From: Branchiostoma floridae
Taxonomy: Eukaryota; Chordata; Leptocardii; Amphioxiformes; Branchiostomatidae
Direction: 5' to 3'
DNA length: 64,000 nt
Assembly: GCF_000003815.2 (NCBI RefSeq)
Contig: NC_049984.1
Coordinates: 1,553,300 to 1,617,299 of the forward strand
Shown in pieces: positions 19,984-29,500 of this stretch. The notes under the pieces were generated by a model. The model was not told the origin of the DNA, ran no database searches, and saw only the letters and a list, made by a program, of their open reading frames with translations. How positions within the stretch are numbered: position 1 is the first letter of the stretch; every line of letters starts with the position of its first letter. A program made the position numbers and the translations under genes.

Positions 19984-21336
19984 ATCCTTCCAAGGGCTGT
20001 TAGGTTTTGTGGGCCAGCGGTGGCATGTCCCGAGTGCAATTATCCAAATGACGAGACTTTCAACTTCTGCCAACAGTGTGGATATAAGAGGAGGCTTAGG
20101 GGAAATATAGACCAGCCTCGTGTTCCGATAATTAATGTACAGCGTTTGGATGATAGAATTAAGCACTTAGAGGCAACAATGACAAACTATCAAAGACAGA
20201 AATCAGCTCTTCAAAAGGAACTGGAAACTTTCCTTGCGGCACTCCCGCAAAGGAGAGTATTGGCGACAGCTTCTCCGCAAGATATTGTAAGGTTTTTGGT
20301 CTCAAAAGACGATAAAGGAAAAACTAAAGTGCACGATATTAACTGCCCTTCTTTAGGCCTCTCTAGGGCATCTGATTGTGTATGTCCTACAAGATTGGCG
20401 GTTGGTACAGTGGAAGCATTGGTGGGGAAGATTAGGGCAATCTTTTCAGCAGAAGGAAGAGGAGGAGAGTATAATAGTGTATTAGGTTCAGGGAATCCTG
20501 CGGCACATAACAAGGTGAAGCAATATTTAACGGCCATCAAAAGGGAACAATCAAAGGCTTTGGTAGTTCCTAAACAAGCAATTCCGATTTTCCCAGATAA
20601 ATTGGAGACACTATCTCTTTATATCATGAATAAGCTTGTAGCCTCTGAGGTGTCGCCAAGGGACGCGTACTTACTAGCTAGAGATGCTGCTTTCTTTAAA
20701 GTAGCAATGTTCGCGGGTGATAGGTTAGATGATTTATGCCACACAAAAGTGAATGAGATTCTTGTGTATCCTAATAAGGAAGGTCTCTTGTTCAATCACA
20801 CAGAGGGGAAAACAGTAAGATCGGATCGTCCGAACATCTTTGGGATTAAAAGAATGGGAAATTAAGTTCTGTGCCCTGTAAAGGGTTTAGAAGTATACTG
20901 GGCAGTATGCAAAGAGTTGAGTCTGTTAATGTCTACTGGATATGTATTTAGGGCGACATCCAAGACAGGGGAAATAAGTGAAAAACCGTTCTCCGCAGAT
21001 GCAGCAGAAAAAAGGTTGAAAGCACATTTGATAGACGCAGGTTTATATGAAGGGGAAACAGGGCATAGTTTCAGGTCAGGATGTGCCTTGACTTTAGCGT
21101 TTGCAGGATGTTCGAAACAAGACATAATGAGCCATGTAGGTTGGTTCGCGGAACCTTCAGTGGATCATTACATGAAATTGTCGAGGGTGCTGAAGTCGAA
21201 TAGCCCGGCCCAGAATATGGTAGAAGTGTTAAGTGGAGAGGCAAGTAAGGAAAGGGGGTTTCAGAATCTTGTGCAACTGTATAAGAATTTAAACAATCTG
21301 ACGGGTTTTGTGCCCCTGTTTAAGGAGAATGAGTAG
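19984..21336 (+). pseudogene. DIRS tyrosine recombinase with N-terminal zinc ribbon, interrupted by one stop
   Basis: A phase-0 acceptor (TTTTATTTTCAG, ending 19983) opens this exon. N-terminal CPECNYPNDETFNFCQQC is a two-CxxC zinc ribbon, followed by a coiled-coil-like segment (RLDDRIKHLEATMTNYQRQK). The catalytic domain shows Arg in FAGDRLDDL (20721), HSFR (H-x2-R, 21064-21075), His in MSHVGW, and the nucleophile Tyr in DHYMKLS (21169-21171). It would catalyse integration of circular cDNA. One TAA at 20863-20865 lies between the first Arg and HSFR; the frame is otherwise continuous to 21336, so a single substitution broke this copy (or it is a sequencing error). Confidence 0.85.
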
Positions 21337-21574
21337 ATTGGTTTTCTGTGTAAACTGTTTGTAATAAAGGATCAGGAGGTTACAAGGGCATAAAACTTAA
21401 AATGAGAGAAGGATGTTAGTCATTATGTTGTAGTTGTATTTTTATATCTATTTTTGGTACCCTCCCACCCCCCCTCTAGGTTTGTTTCTTGTTGTCGGTT
21501 CAAGCCTCTCACGCCCAGCTTCAGGATGAGGGTTTCATATTTTCCGCATACCTTTCAACTTATCCCCACCCTGA

Positions 21575-21650
21575 GCTTGGGCGAGAGGGGCGGGTGTGGC
21601 ACTCGGAATATTTTACTATTCTGTTACCTCAAACAACATCCCGTTACAAG
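21575..21650 (-). repeat. DIRS right inverted terminal repeat
   Basis: GGTGTGGCACTCGGAAT at 21593-21609 is the exact reverse complement of the left core. Sequence inward of it is C/T rich. Confidence 0.8.
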
Positions 21651-21660
21651 CGACAGGATT

Positions 21661-21821
21661 ATATGTTTGTATTGGGTAATATGTCAAAGGTGAAGGCCCC
21701 TAAGACTTAAACAAAGAAATTCTGGATAATGATCCAGACAAAAATGATACTGAAGATTGGACAATGCTGCATGAAATATTGTTTCCATAGAAAAAATTAG
21801 ACTAAAACATTATTTTCCCAG
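21661..21821. other. KLHL-B intron 1, right of the DIRS element
   Basis: Short AT-rich stretch between the retrotransposon and the exon 2 acceptor (TTTTCCCAG). Confidence 0.5.
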
Positions 21822-22035
21822 TTTCCCGTGCCATCGTGCCGTCCTGGCCTCCTGCAGTCCCTACTTCCGCGGCATGTTCACCAGCGGCTACGCGGAGGCC
21901 AAACAGGAGAGGATCAGCATCCAGGATGTGAGTCCGGTAGCCATGGCAACCATTCTGGACTATGCCTACACCGGCCGCCTTCAGACGGAGCCAGACCAGG
22001 TCCAGGCTGTGATGTCTGCAGCCAAACTGCTACAG
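21822..22035 (+). CDS. KLHL-B exon 2 (BTB core)
   Basis: 214 nt, encodes FPCHRAVLASCSPYFRGMFT to VMSAAKLLQ; donor CTACAG|GTAGGT. A second copy of the sequence ACCAGGTCCAGGCTG...CAG|GTAAGG follows at 22102-22150, a duplicated exon 3' end. Confidence 0.92.
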
Positions 22036-22292
22036 GTAGGTACCAGTAATGGGAACATGGTGTTTTCCCATATATGCAAATTGTTCACAATTATCTCACA
22101 GACCAGGTCCAGGCTGCGATGTCTGCAGCCATACTCATACAGGTAAGGCCACTGACCTGGATGTGTAAAATGCATACAACTTATGGAGATATATGTATAT
22201 GTACATGTATATGTATATCTATGCTCCTATAGGTGTAATAAGCTCTAGTTTACAGAATGGTCTGTAAATGTTACCATATTTGTTGCTTCTAG

Positions 22293-22432
22293 GTGGATTT
22301 TGTCTGTAAAGAGGCAGCAAAATACATGAAGAACCATCTGGACATGTCCAACTGTGCAGATGTGTTGATGTATGCTGACATGCTGGGGGACCTGGATCTA
22401 GTGGAGTACTCAGGGAGGTACATTGCTTCCAG
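22293..22432 (+). CDS. KLHL-B exon 3
   Basis: 140 nt, VDFVCKEAAKYMKNHLDMSN to RYIASR; acceptor CTTCTAG, donor CCAG|GTCAGT. Confidence 0.9.
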
Positions 22433-22785
22433 GTCAGTATAAAATTATTGCTGTTACACATGAAATGTACCTTGAACCTTGAACGTTATGTATGTGTAAC
22501 ACGAAATGTAATGAACTTTATGTCATACCTGTGACGCAAAAACGTTTGATACGGGTGTTCCGGACCAGGCCATAACTTCCGTATCGCACAGGTTCTAAAG
22601 GCGTATCACACGGGCTCCATTCAAATAAATCGAACTGTTTCGAGCACGCCAAGTGCGGCGCCTTCGAAAGTTCGAATACCTGATTCGGACGTTGGAACAT
22701 TACTGCTGCAACACTTTTTGTTCGAGGGGACCAAATTTGTTCAACTTCTGGCGCATTTCGCATCAAAATGGGTTTTCTCAGGTGG

Positions 22786-22951
22786 GTATGACATAAATAA
22801 AATACAACATGGTGTATTCCGCATCACCCTCGGTCCCAGCCCTCCCGCGGGTCGGATCACCCTCCGGCCTTAGGGTGATCCGACCCGCGGTCGGGCTGGC
22901 ACCTCGGGTGATACGGAATACACCGTGTTGTATTCTATATTTATGTCATAC
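22786..22951. mobile_element. Foldback/MITE hairpin in KLHL-B intron 3
   Basis: GTATGACATAAATA ... TATTTATGTCATAC with arms of about 80 bp, including GTGTATTCCGCATCACCC and its complement near 22902-22925; centre near 22868. Direct repeats flank it (22519-22600 and 22941-23025, both starting TATGTCATACCTG). Confidence 0.8.
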
Positions 22952-23113
22952 CTGGGCTGGTTATGTTTTGATATGGGTCTTCGTGATCAGGTGATAACTT
23001 GGGCTATCACACAGGGTTCTACGATAATCACACAGGGCAAGGCTTACATACATGTAGAATGCTTTGAACTCGCTCAGGGTGTGCTGAGTGCTGCAGTCGA
23101 AAATCTGAATACA

Positions 23114-23465
23114 NNNNNNNNNNNNNNNNNNNNNNNNNNNNNNNNNNNNNNNNNNNNNNNNNNNNNNNNNNNNNNNNNNNNNNNNNNNNNNNNNNNNNNN
23201 NNNNNNNNNNNNNNNNNNNNNNNNNNNNNNNNNNNNNNNNNNNNNNNNNNNNNNNNNNNNNNNNNNNNNNNNNNNNNNNNNNNNNNNNNNNNNNNNNNNN
23301 NNNNNNNNNNNNNNNNNNNNNNNNNNNNNNNNNNNNNNNNNNNNNNNNNNNNNNNNNNNNNNNNNNNNNNNNNNNNNNNNNNNNNNNNNNNNNNNNNNNN
23401 NNNNNNNNNNNNNNNNNNNNNNNNNNNNNNNNNNNNNNNNNNNNNNNNNNNNNNNNNNNNNNNNN
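23114..23465. other. Assembly gap (352 N)
   Basis: By comparison with KLHL-C, exon 4 should start within the first few tens of bases of this gap. Confidence 0.98.
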
Positions 23466-23712
23466 TGCTGTCTGCTCCTTGCTACGACCCTTCTACAGGT
23501 GAACTGTACACGATGAATATGCCTGACGACGTTGTCGGCTTTTCTATGGCAGTAACTCCCAGAGACGAGCTGTACGTGGCAGGGGGCGTTGTTAATTGTC
23601 AAACGATTCCTCATGATTTTAAGGGCTGCAAGAAGCTGAAGACATTTTACGAGTACAACCATCTGTTGAACACCTGGGAGCAAAGGTGTGACATGATTTC
23701 ACCAAGGGTCAG
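23466..23712 (+). CDS. KLHL-B exon 4, 3' part
   Basis: Encodes SAPCYDPSTGELYTMNMPDD, FSMAVTPRDELYVAGG and YNHLLNTWEQRCDMISPRV; donor GTCAG|GTGGGT. The 5' part is lost in the gap. Confidence 0.88.
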
Positions 23713-23984
23713 GTGGGTCTTTCTCTTTCACACTGATGTTTTTATTTGCCTTAAGACAAAGATGAAAGACAAGATACCAAATTATCTTGAAATTGGAGAC
23801 AAAGGGTTTTTCCATGTTAATTTCTGAAGATGTCTGAGGAACATGTGCTCAACTCTAAACTGCAGTAATGTTCCAGCCTTGCATGACACTCGAAAGAGAT
23901 GCTGTCCTTATTCATCTTCATGTCCAGGTGCCAAAACGTCCAACATCCTTGTTGATAACCTTTTCCCCATATCTGTCTTCCCAG

Positions 23985-24837
23985 GTGTGGCCTGGTGCAC
24001 CTGAAGGGGTACATCTATGCCATTGGTGGTGATGATGCCAAGAAAACAGTGGAGAGGTACGATCCTAGTCGTGATGAGTGGACAACCATACCACCCCTCC
24101 CCCACCCCATGTCCATGGACTTTAGTTCTGTGGCTCTTGGTGACAGCATCTATGTTATAAGTAAGTTTGAGGAAGGCTGCTGCAGCTTCAGTACCACAGA
24201 GAACACGTGGAACAAGATAGCAAACAGGATTGTACCAACATTGCATCCTCAGGCTGTCGCATTTCAGGGAAGCATTTTCTGTATGGGTAACTTTGGACCG
24301 ATGATCGCGACTTGTGTAGAGATATACAACCCTGCAGAAGGTGAGTGGAGGCGGTCTGGACACTACGGTTTTAGCTGCCATGCATCAATTCTGGCGACGT
24401 ATGGAGAGACTCTGTACCTCATCAAGNNNNNNNNNNNNNNNNNNNNNNNNNNNNNNNNNNNNNNNNNNNNNNNNNNNNNNNNNNNNNNNNNNNNNNNNNN
24501 NNNNNNNNNNNNNNNNNNNNNNNNNNTGAGACAATGGTTTCCTCGTATTGAAATTAACCAGTACCAGCCTGAGACAGACTCTTGGCTGTCTGTACACAAG
24601 AGCAGTCTGGTTTTTCCCCCCATGGCGCACTGGTTGTGTTCCATGGGTTTCCGACAGGAACTTCAAGTTCACTGCCTGACAGCAAGAATGGTCCCAGAGT
24701 GCCTAGGGCGTGATGATACAGAAGTATTTAAGGACCATTCCGACCATGCAGAAGAGTTCTCAGGTGACAGTGACAGTGAAGATGACCTCTCAGAGCAAGA
24801 GGATGATGGAAGTGGAAGTGACAATAGCAACATCTGA
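23985..24837 (+). CDS. KLHL-B exon 5 (Kelch repeats, acidic tail)
   Basis: Acceptor TTCCCAG; CGLVHLKGYIYAIGGDDAKK to EDDGSGSDNSNI, stop TGA. A 100-N gap of unknown real size (24427-24526) lies inside; the frame is the same on both sides. Confidence 0.88.
24427..24526. other. Assembly gap (100 N) in KLHL-B exon 5
   Basis: N run of conventional length; true size unknown. Confidence 0.98.
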
Positions 24838-25936
24838 GGCACCAGGATATTGAGGAATGACCTTCCTGACAGTGGAGAAGAGTGAAAACACTTTCTCTTG
24901 ATCAGATCCACCCAGAAGAGGAATCTCAGATAATAGTTACAGGGACGATGACAGGGACAGTGGTGAAGGCAACATCTGAAACACTAGCAAATCACGGAAG
25001 ATAAAACTGATTGGTTCTAGCCAATTTATTAGTTGGAAGTAAGCTCCCAACTGTTGATATGTCTGATTGGTGTGTAATCATCGATATCTTCACTAATTAA
25101 TCTCTCATTAGTCTCAATCTTTTACTAATAATACCTGCATTGGCGCTATGTTCACCAATGATTTCTGTTGTAAAGAAAGTCAAAATGGTGAAAAGTGTCT
25201 TTGATGCTTTTGCGACAGTTTAGCAAGGCAAGAGGTCACCAAGTGAGAGCGATTCCTCGGTTTGTAGTTACCATTTAGTAACACACATATATATCTGTGA
25301 AACATCACAATATTAGATAACAAGAAACATTTTAAGCAATACAATAAACATTTCTCATTATATTCTTCCAAAAAAATTAAGACTGACAAATAACCATTCT
25401 TAAGCCGCAAGCATTTTTGCACCTGTCTTCAAACTGATTGGCAATGAAGAGGATTTGAATGATTATATAAACGCATACATAAATGGTGAACAATGGCAAG
25501 ACAGAGTAGAGATTGTCACAACATTCTTATGCACAGTGCTCCATCCTTTGGTTCTAAAGAGCATAGGTGTGTGAGGTCACTTCAGGTATTATTTCAATAG
25601 CTTGTAGCTAACTATTTTGTTGCACAAACGCAGGCATTATACATTGATACTTTCCTGCAATTACAGTCATTCCATACAGGCTTGTTTGACGAAGTTGAAA
25701 AATATATACACACTGTGACAAGAATGTTACTGCTAGAACTGGATAATACCATTTCATTTTGACGTAAAGAGCATCACAAACATACACTTCCAATGCCTGT
25801 CAATGGTGTCTTTGACTAAGAGTACCTTGATTCTGGCCAGTATCTTTACACTGTAAACATTAAGGAAATGTTGATCCACGATTCAGCAGCAATATGTGAC
25901 AAGACCTGAAGAAAAACTGAGAAGCTTCGCATATAT
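24838..25936. repeat. Duplicated 3' flank of KLHL-B
   Basis: Shares long blocks with the KLHL-C flank: 24990-25175 with 31505-31680 (GATTGGTTCTAGCCAATTTA, TTAATCTCTCATTAGTCTCA) and 25185-25920 with 32645-33475 (TTTAGCAAGGCAAG, CACAATATTA, TGTGTGAGGTCACTTCAGGT). No gene is seen; it marks the extent of the segmental duplication. Confidence 0.85.
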
Positions 25937-26350
25937 ACTGCGTTTGTCGGTATGACGAACAAATACACCTTTTAGTCGGCCTTGTTAGCGGGGATTTTAA
26001 AGCCTAAAATAGCAGGAACTGTCAGGACGTGATGTGCCGCGAGGCGCCTTGTCCTTTATTTCAAAGAAGAAGAAGAACTCCTCATCAGGACGAGCATGTT
26101 TCCAACATCTGATATGGGGCGTTTCAAGGTGCATACTGCATACTGACGTTAATAGGTGCAGAAACAACGAAGAAACACGGAAATAACGTTAACACGTTTA
26201 GGTCTTAATAGTCACCGGAAACAGTTTTGAAACGCCCCATATCAGATGTTAACTACGATAAAGACACGTTTAACCCAAGAACATCCTATTCCAAACTTGA
26301 GAAATCCCCGCAAACTTATACAAAACGCCCTACACTGTAACCGACAAACG
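25937..26350. repeat. Imperfect palindrome upstream of KLHL-C
   Basis: Ends CGTTTGTCGGT and ACCGACAAACG. Inner arms CATCTGATATGGGGCGTTTC and its exact complement (near 26107-26128 and 26227-26250). Homologous to 12715-13045 in the KLHL-A/B intergenic region; either an ancestral foldback insertion or a promoter palindrome. Confidence 0.75.
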
Positions 26351-26488
26351 TATACATAACGTCAGTGTGTGGGTAATAAGGTGTCTGCCAAAAGTTCAGG
26401 GGTTAAAGTTGAAAAAGTAGGCTTCGCCGACACGCTACCGACACCATAAATTTTCTTCTTCGATTTTGGCTTCTAAACAGTGCTTATC

Positions 26489-26595
26489 ATGAACGTATCA
26501 AACTCCGCGCACTCCGGTGAGGTTCTTTGTGAACTGAACAATCAGCGGGAGCGGGCAGAGCTGACTGACGTGGTTCTGGAGGTGGGAGGGAGAAG
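26489..26595 (+). CDS. KLHL-C exon 1
   Basis: ATG at 26489; MNVSNSAHSGEVLCELNNQR to VVLEVGGR; 107 nt, donor AGAAG|GTAAGT. Six further donor copies downstream make the chosen donor an assumption. Confidence 0.85.
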
Positions 26596-29500
26596 GTAAG
26601 TTAGATCGGTGGGGGAGGGGGGCAGAGCTGACTGACGTGGTTCTGGAGGTGGGAGGGAGAAGGTAAGTTAGATCGGTGGGGGAGGCGGGCAGAGCTGACT
26701 GACGTGGTTCTGGAGGTGGGAGGGAGAAGGTAAGTTAGATTGGTGGGGGAGGGGGGCAGAGCTGACTGACGTGGTTCTGGAGGTGGGAGGGAGAAGGTAA
26801 GTTAGATCGGTGGGGGAGGGGGGCAGAGCTGACTGACGTGGTTCTGGAGGTGGGAGGGAGAAGGTAAGTTAGATCGGTGGGGAGGGGGGCAGAGCTGACT
26901 GACGTGGTTCTGGAGGTAGGAGAGAGAAGGTAAGTTAGATCGGTGGGGGAGGGGCAGTGGCGGCGGCGGAAATTAATTGTTGGGGGGGGCATCGCCCCCC
27001 CCCCCCCNNNNNNNNNNNNNNNNNNNNNNNNNNNNNNNNNNNNNNNNNNNNNNNNNNNNNNNNNNNNNNNNNNNNNNNNNNNNNNNNNNNNNNNNNNNNN
27101 NNNNNNNCCCCCCCCCCTAAAAAGCAAGCTGAAACCTTGTGTATTTTTTTTGATGATGGACATTTCATTAAATCAAGCTAGTCTTATGGCAAAATTTACC
27201 CCCGAAAATGCAAGAAATGGCGTTTCAGAGAGTCCCGATTTCAAAATTTCGCCAGACCTCCCTTGTGACGGCCCGCGTCTTCGGCACAGGACAATATGTT
27301 ACGGGAGTGTCGCTCTCGAAAATCTTTAAAATGAATTTAACTATCGTACTTAGCTTAGTTTACAAGCAGAATGTGGTCCCCAAATGCAGGAAATGACGTT
27401 TCAGAGGGTCAAGATTTCAAAATTTTCTCTGAACCTCCCTAGCGATAACTTGAGCCTCAGGCGCTCACAACGACATGGTAATAATTTGTGTGGATCATCG
27501 CCCTCAAACAATTTCTTTCTTTGACAATAATGGCATTAGATTTAGCATAGTCTGCCAGCAAAATTTGTCTCTAGATCTAAAGATACAGAAAATTACATTT
27601 CAGAGGGTGCAGATTTCGAAATTTCCCCAGACCAACCTTGCGACAGCTCGCACCTTCAGTACTCAAAATCATGAAAATATTTTGTGCGCATCGCCCTCGC
27701 TATTAAAGACAATGTGTCTTTCTTACAGAATTGCCATCAAATTTAGCTAAGTCTGGCAGCAAAATTTGTCCGTCAAAACGCAGGAAATGGCGTTTTAGAG
27801 GGTCAAGATTTCAAATTTTCCCGGGGGAGCATACCCCCAGACCCCCTTCGGCGCTACATGTGCTGCAAAATTCAGTCAGTAAAGTTCGCCCCCCCATACG
27901 AAATTTCCTGCCGCCGCCTCTGAGGGGGGCAGTGCTGACTGACGTGGTTCTTGAGGTGGGAGGGAGAAGGTAAGTTGGATCTTTTTTAATGGTAGTTCGT
28001 AGTTAACGTTAACTGTTTCGTTCGAATGATACTCAAGTCAAGGTCAGCCCTTGACAACCCCTGTAAAATTACTCTATGTCATTTCCCCAGTTTCCCGTGC
28101 CATCGCGCCGTCCTAGCCTCCTGCAGTCCCTACTTCCGCAGCATGTTCACCAGCGGCTACGCGGAGGCCAAACAGGAGAGGATCAGTATCCAGGATGTGA
28201 GTCAGGTAGCCATGGCAACCATTCTGGACTACGCCTACACCGGCCGCCTTCAGACGGAGCCAGACCAGGTCCAGGTTGTGATGTCTGCAGCCAAACTGCT
28301 ACAGGTAGGTAATAGACCAGAAGCTCAAAAGGTAAGGCACTGTAAGAACTTGCTGGGCTTGCTGAGGGCAGACCTCAAGGATAGAGGACCAGGACCATTG
28401 TGGACAGAAAGAAAACTACGGGAGCTAAGGAAGCTGGCGATGAACAAGACAAAGTGGAGAAAGTTGAAGAAACACTGATTGCTGCTGCAAAGTGTCTGAC
28501 CACTGCAGCAGCAGAACACAGTGAACAACTACATTTGTACTAATGGAGCTCTGGCATTACACCTTTCCAAAAAAACGTCCCAAACTGCTGCTAGGTACTG
28601 AGTTAAGTGAGACAATGGGTGTCTTTGTTCCTTATACCCAAAATGCAATCTCACAACAGTTTTAGGTAATGTAAACGTTCGTGCTTTTAAACACCCCTTG
28701 CTCCATCATAGATATTGTAAACTGGTAAGTGCAGAATGTTACCATGTTTGTTACTTCTAGGTGGAGTTCATATGCCACCAGGCAGCAGAATATATGAAGG
28801 AGAATCTGGACGTGTGCAACTGTGCAGATGTGTTGATGTATGCTGACATGCTGGGCGACCTGGCCCTAGTGGAGTGCAGTGGGATGTATGTCGCATCCAG
28901 GTCAGTTTGATTTCTGTTATGCACAAAATGTCCTGAACTGCATTTATTTTAGTCATAGTTTTCTATTTCCTGTCACGTATTTTGGAATAGTCAAAGCTGA
29001 CCAAGCAACCACTTGGCACAAGCAAACCATCCACCGTCAGAGGACATATTGAAACATTCCCGTCCAATTTTATGTAGTTAAGAGCCACTCCCAAGTAACC
29101 AACTATCTTGCACAACCAGCTACCACTGTTTTACAACCAAATTTGATTGACAGCAGCTAGCAGACAATGAGGATTTTTACCGGCATACTTACCTTGGCTT
29201 CTTTTCTTTAGGTTTGTAACGTGTTGGTAACATTGAACTGTAACACAAAACATTCCACAAATGTAACTTCATGTCACATGCACTTGCATAAGCCAGGATT
29301 ACCATACATGCTTCAATAATCAAAACGACCGACCAATTTGTCGGCAGCAACCACCTGCCCTTTAATATAGCAACCATTTTTGCTCAGTCCCTTGAGTTGT
29401 TGCTTTGGACAGGTTTTGACGTAGAAAATGAAACAAATTTGCAGCCTTTGTGTCATCCCAGTTTAAGTATAGCAACCTTGGTAAGCATATTGCACACAGA

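Larger units (their letters stand above)
14250..21660 (+). mobile_element. DIRS-type tyrosine-recombinase retrotransposon
   Basis: About 7.4 kb element in KLHL-B intron 1, same strand. Order: inverted terminal repeat, TATA box, Ala/Gln/Pro leader ORF, Gag with CCHC knuckle, RT-RNase H, zinc ribbon plus tyrosine recombinase, inverted terminal repeat. No aspartic protease, DDE integrase or LTR is present. Tyrosine recombinase plus inverted repeats is diagnostic for the DIRS group; Ngaro and PAT elements have split direct repeats instead. Several internal splice sites have matching phases, so ORFs are probably joined by splicing. The recombinase ORF has one in-frame stop, so this copy is probably inactive. 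Outer limits are approximate, because DIRS elements make no target duplication. Confidence 0.85.
13179..24837 (+). pseudogene. KLHL-B: BTB-BACK-Kelch gene with broken exon 1
   Basis: Second KLHL paralogue. Exon 1 starts at ATG 13179 (MNVSNSAHSGEVLCELNSQR), but one extra base near 13253 puts TGA in frame at 13257-13259, 27 codons in. Exon 2 (21822-22035), exon 3 (22293-22432), the visible part of exon 4 (23466-23712) and exon 5 (23985-24837) keep intact frames and splice sites. Intron 1 is over 8 kb because of a DIRS element. Two N gaps remove the start of exon 4 and part of exon 5. The downstream exons are well conserved with KLHL-A and -C, so the break is recent, a sequencing error, or bypassed by another start. 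Without the frameshift it would be an ordinary CUL3-adaptor-type kelch protein. Confidence 0.7.

Noticed and set aside
14250-21660. LTR retrotransposon or retrovirus-like provirus
   Set aside because: No direct LTRs, protease or DDE integrase; tyrosine recombinase and inverted terminal repeats instead.
28325-28560. Possible extra coding exon in KLHL-C intron 2 (KLRELRKLAMNKTKWRKLKK)
   Set aside because: Lys-rich read-through past the exon 2 donor; absent from the paralogues and the five-exon frame closes without it.
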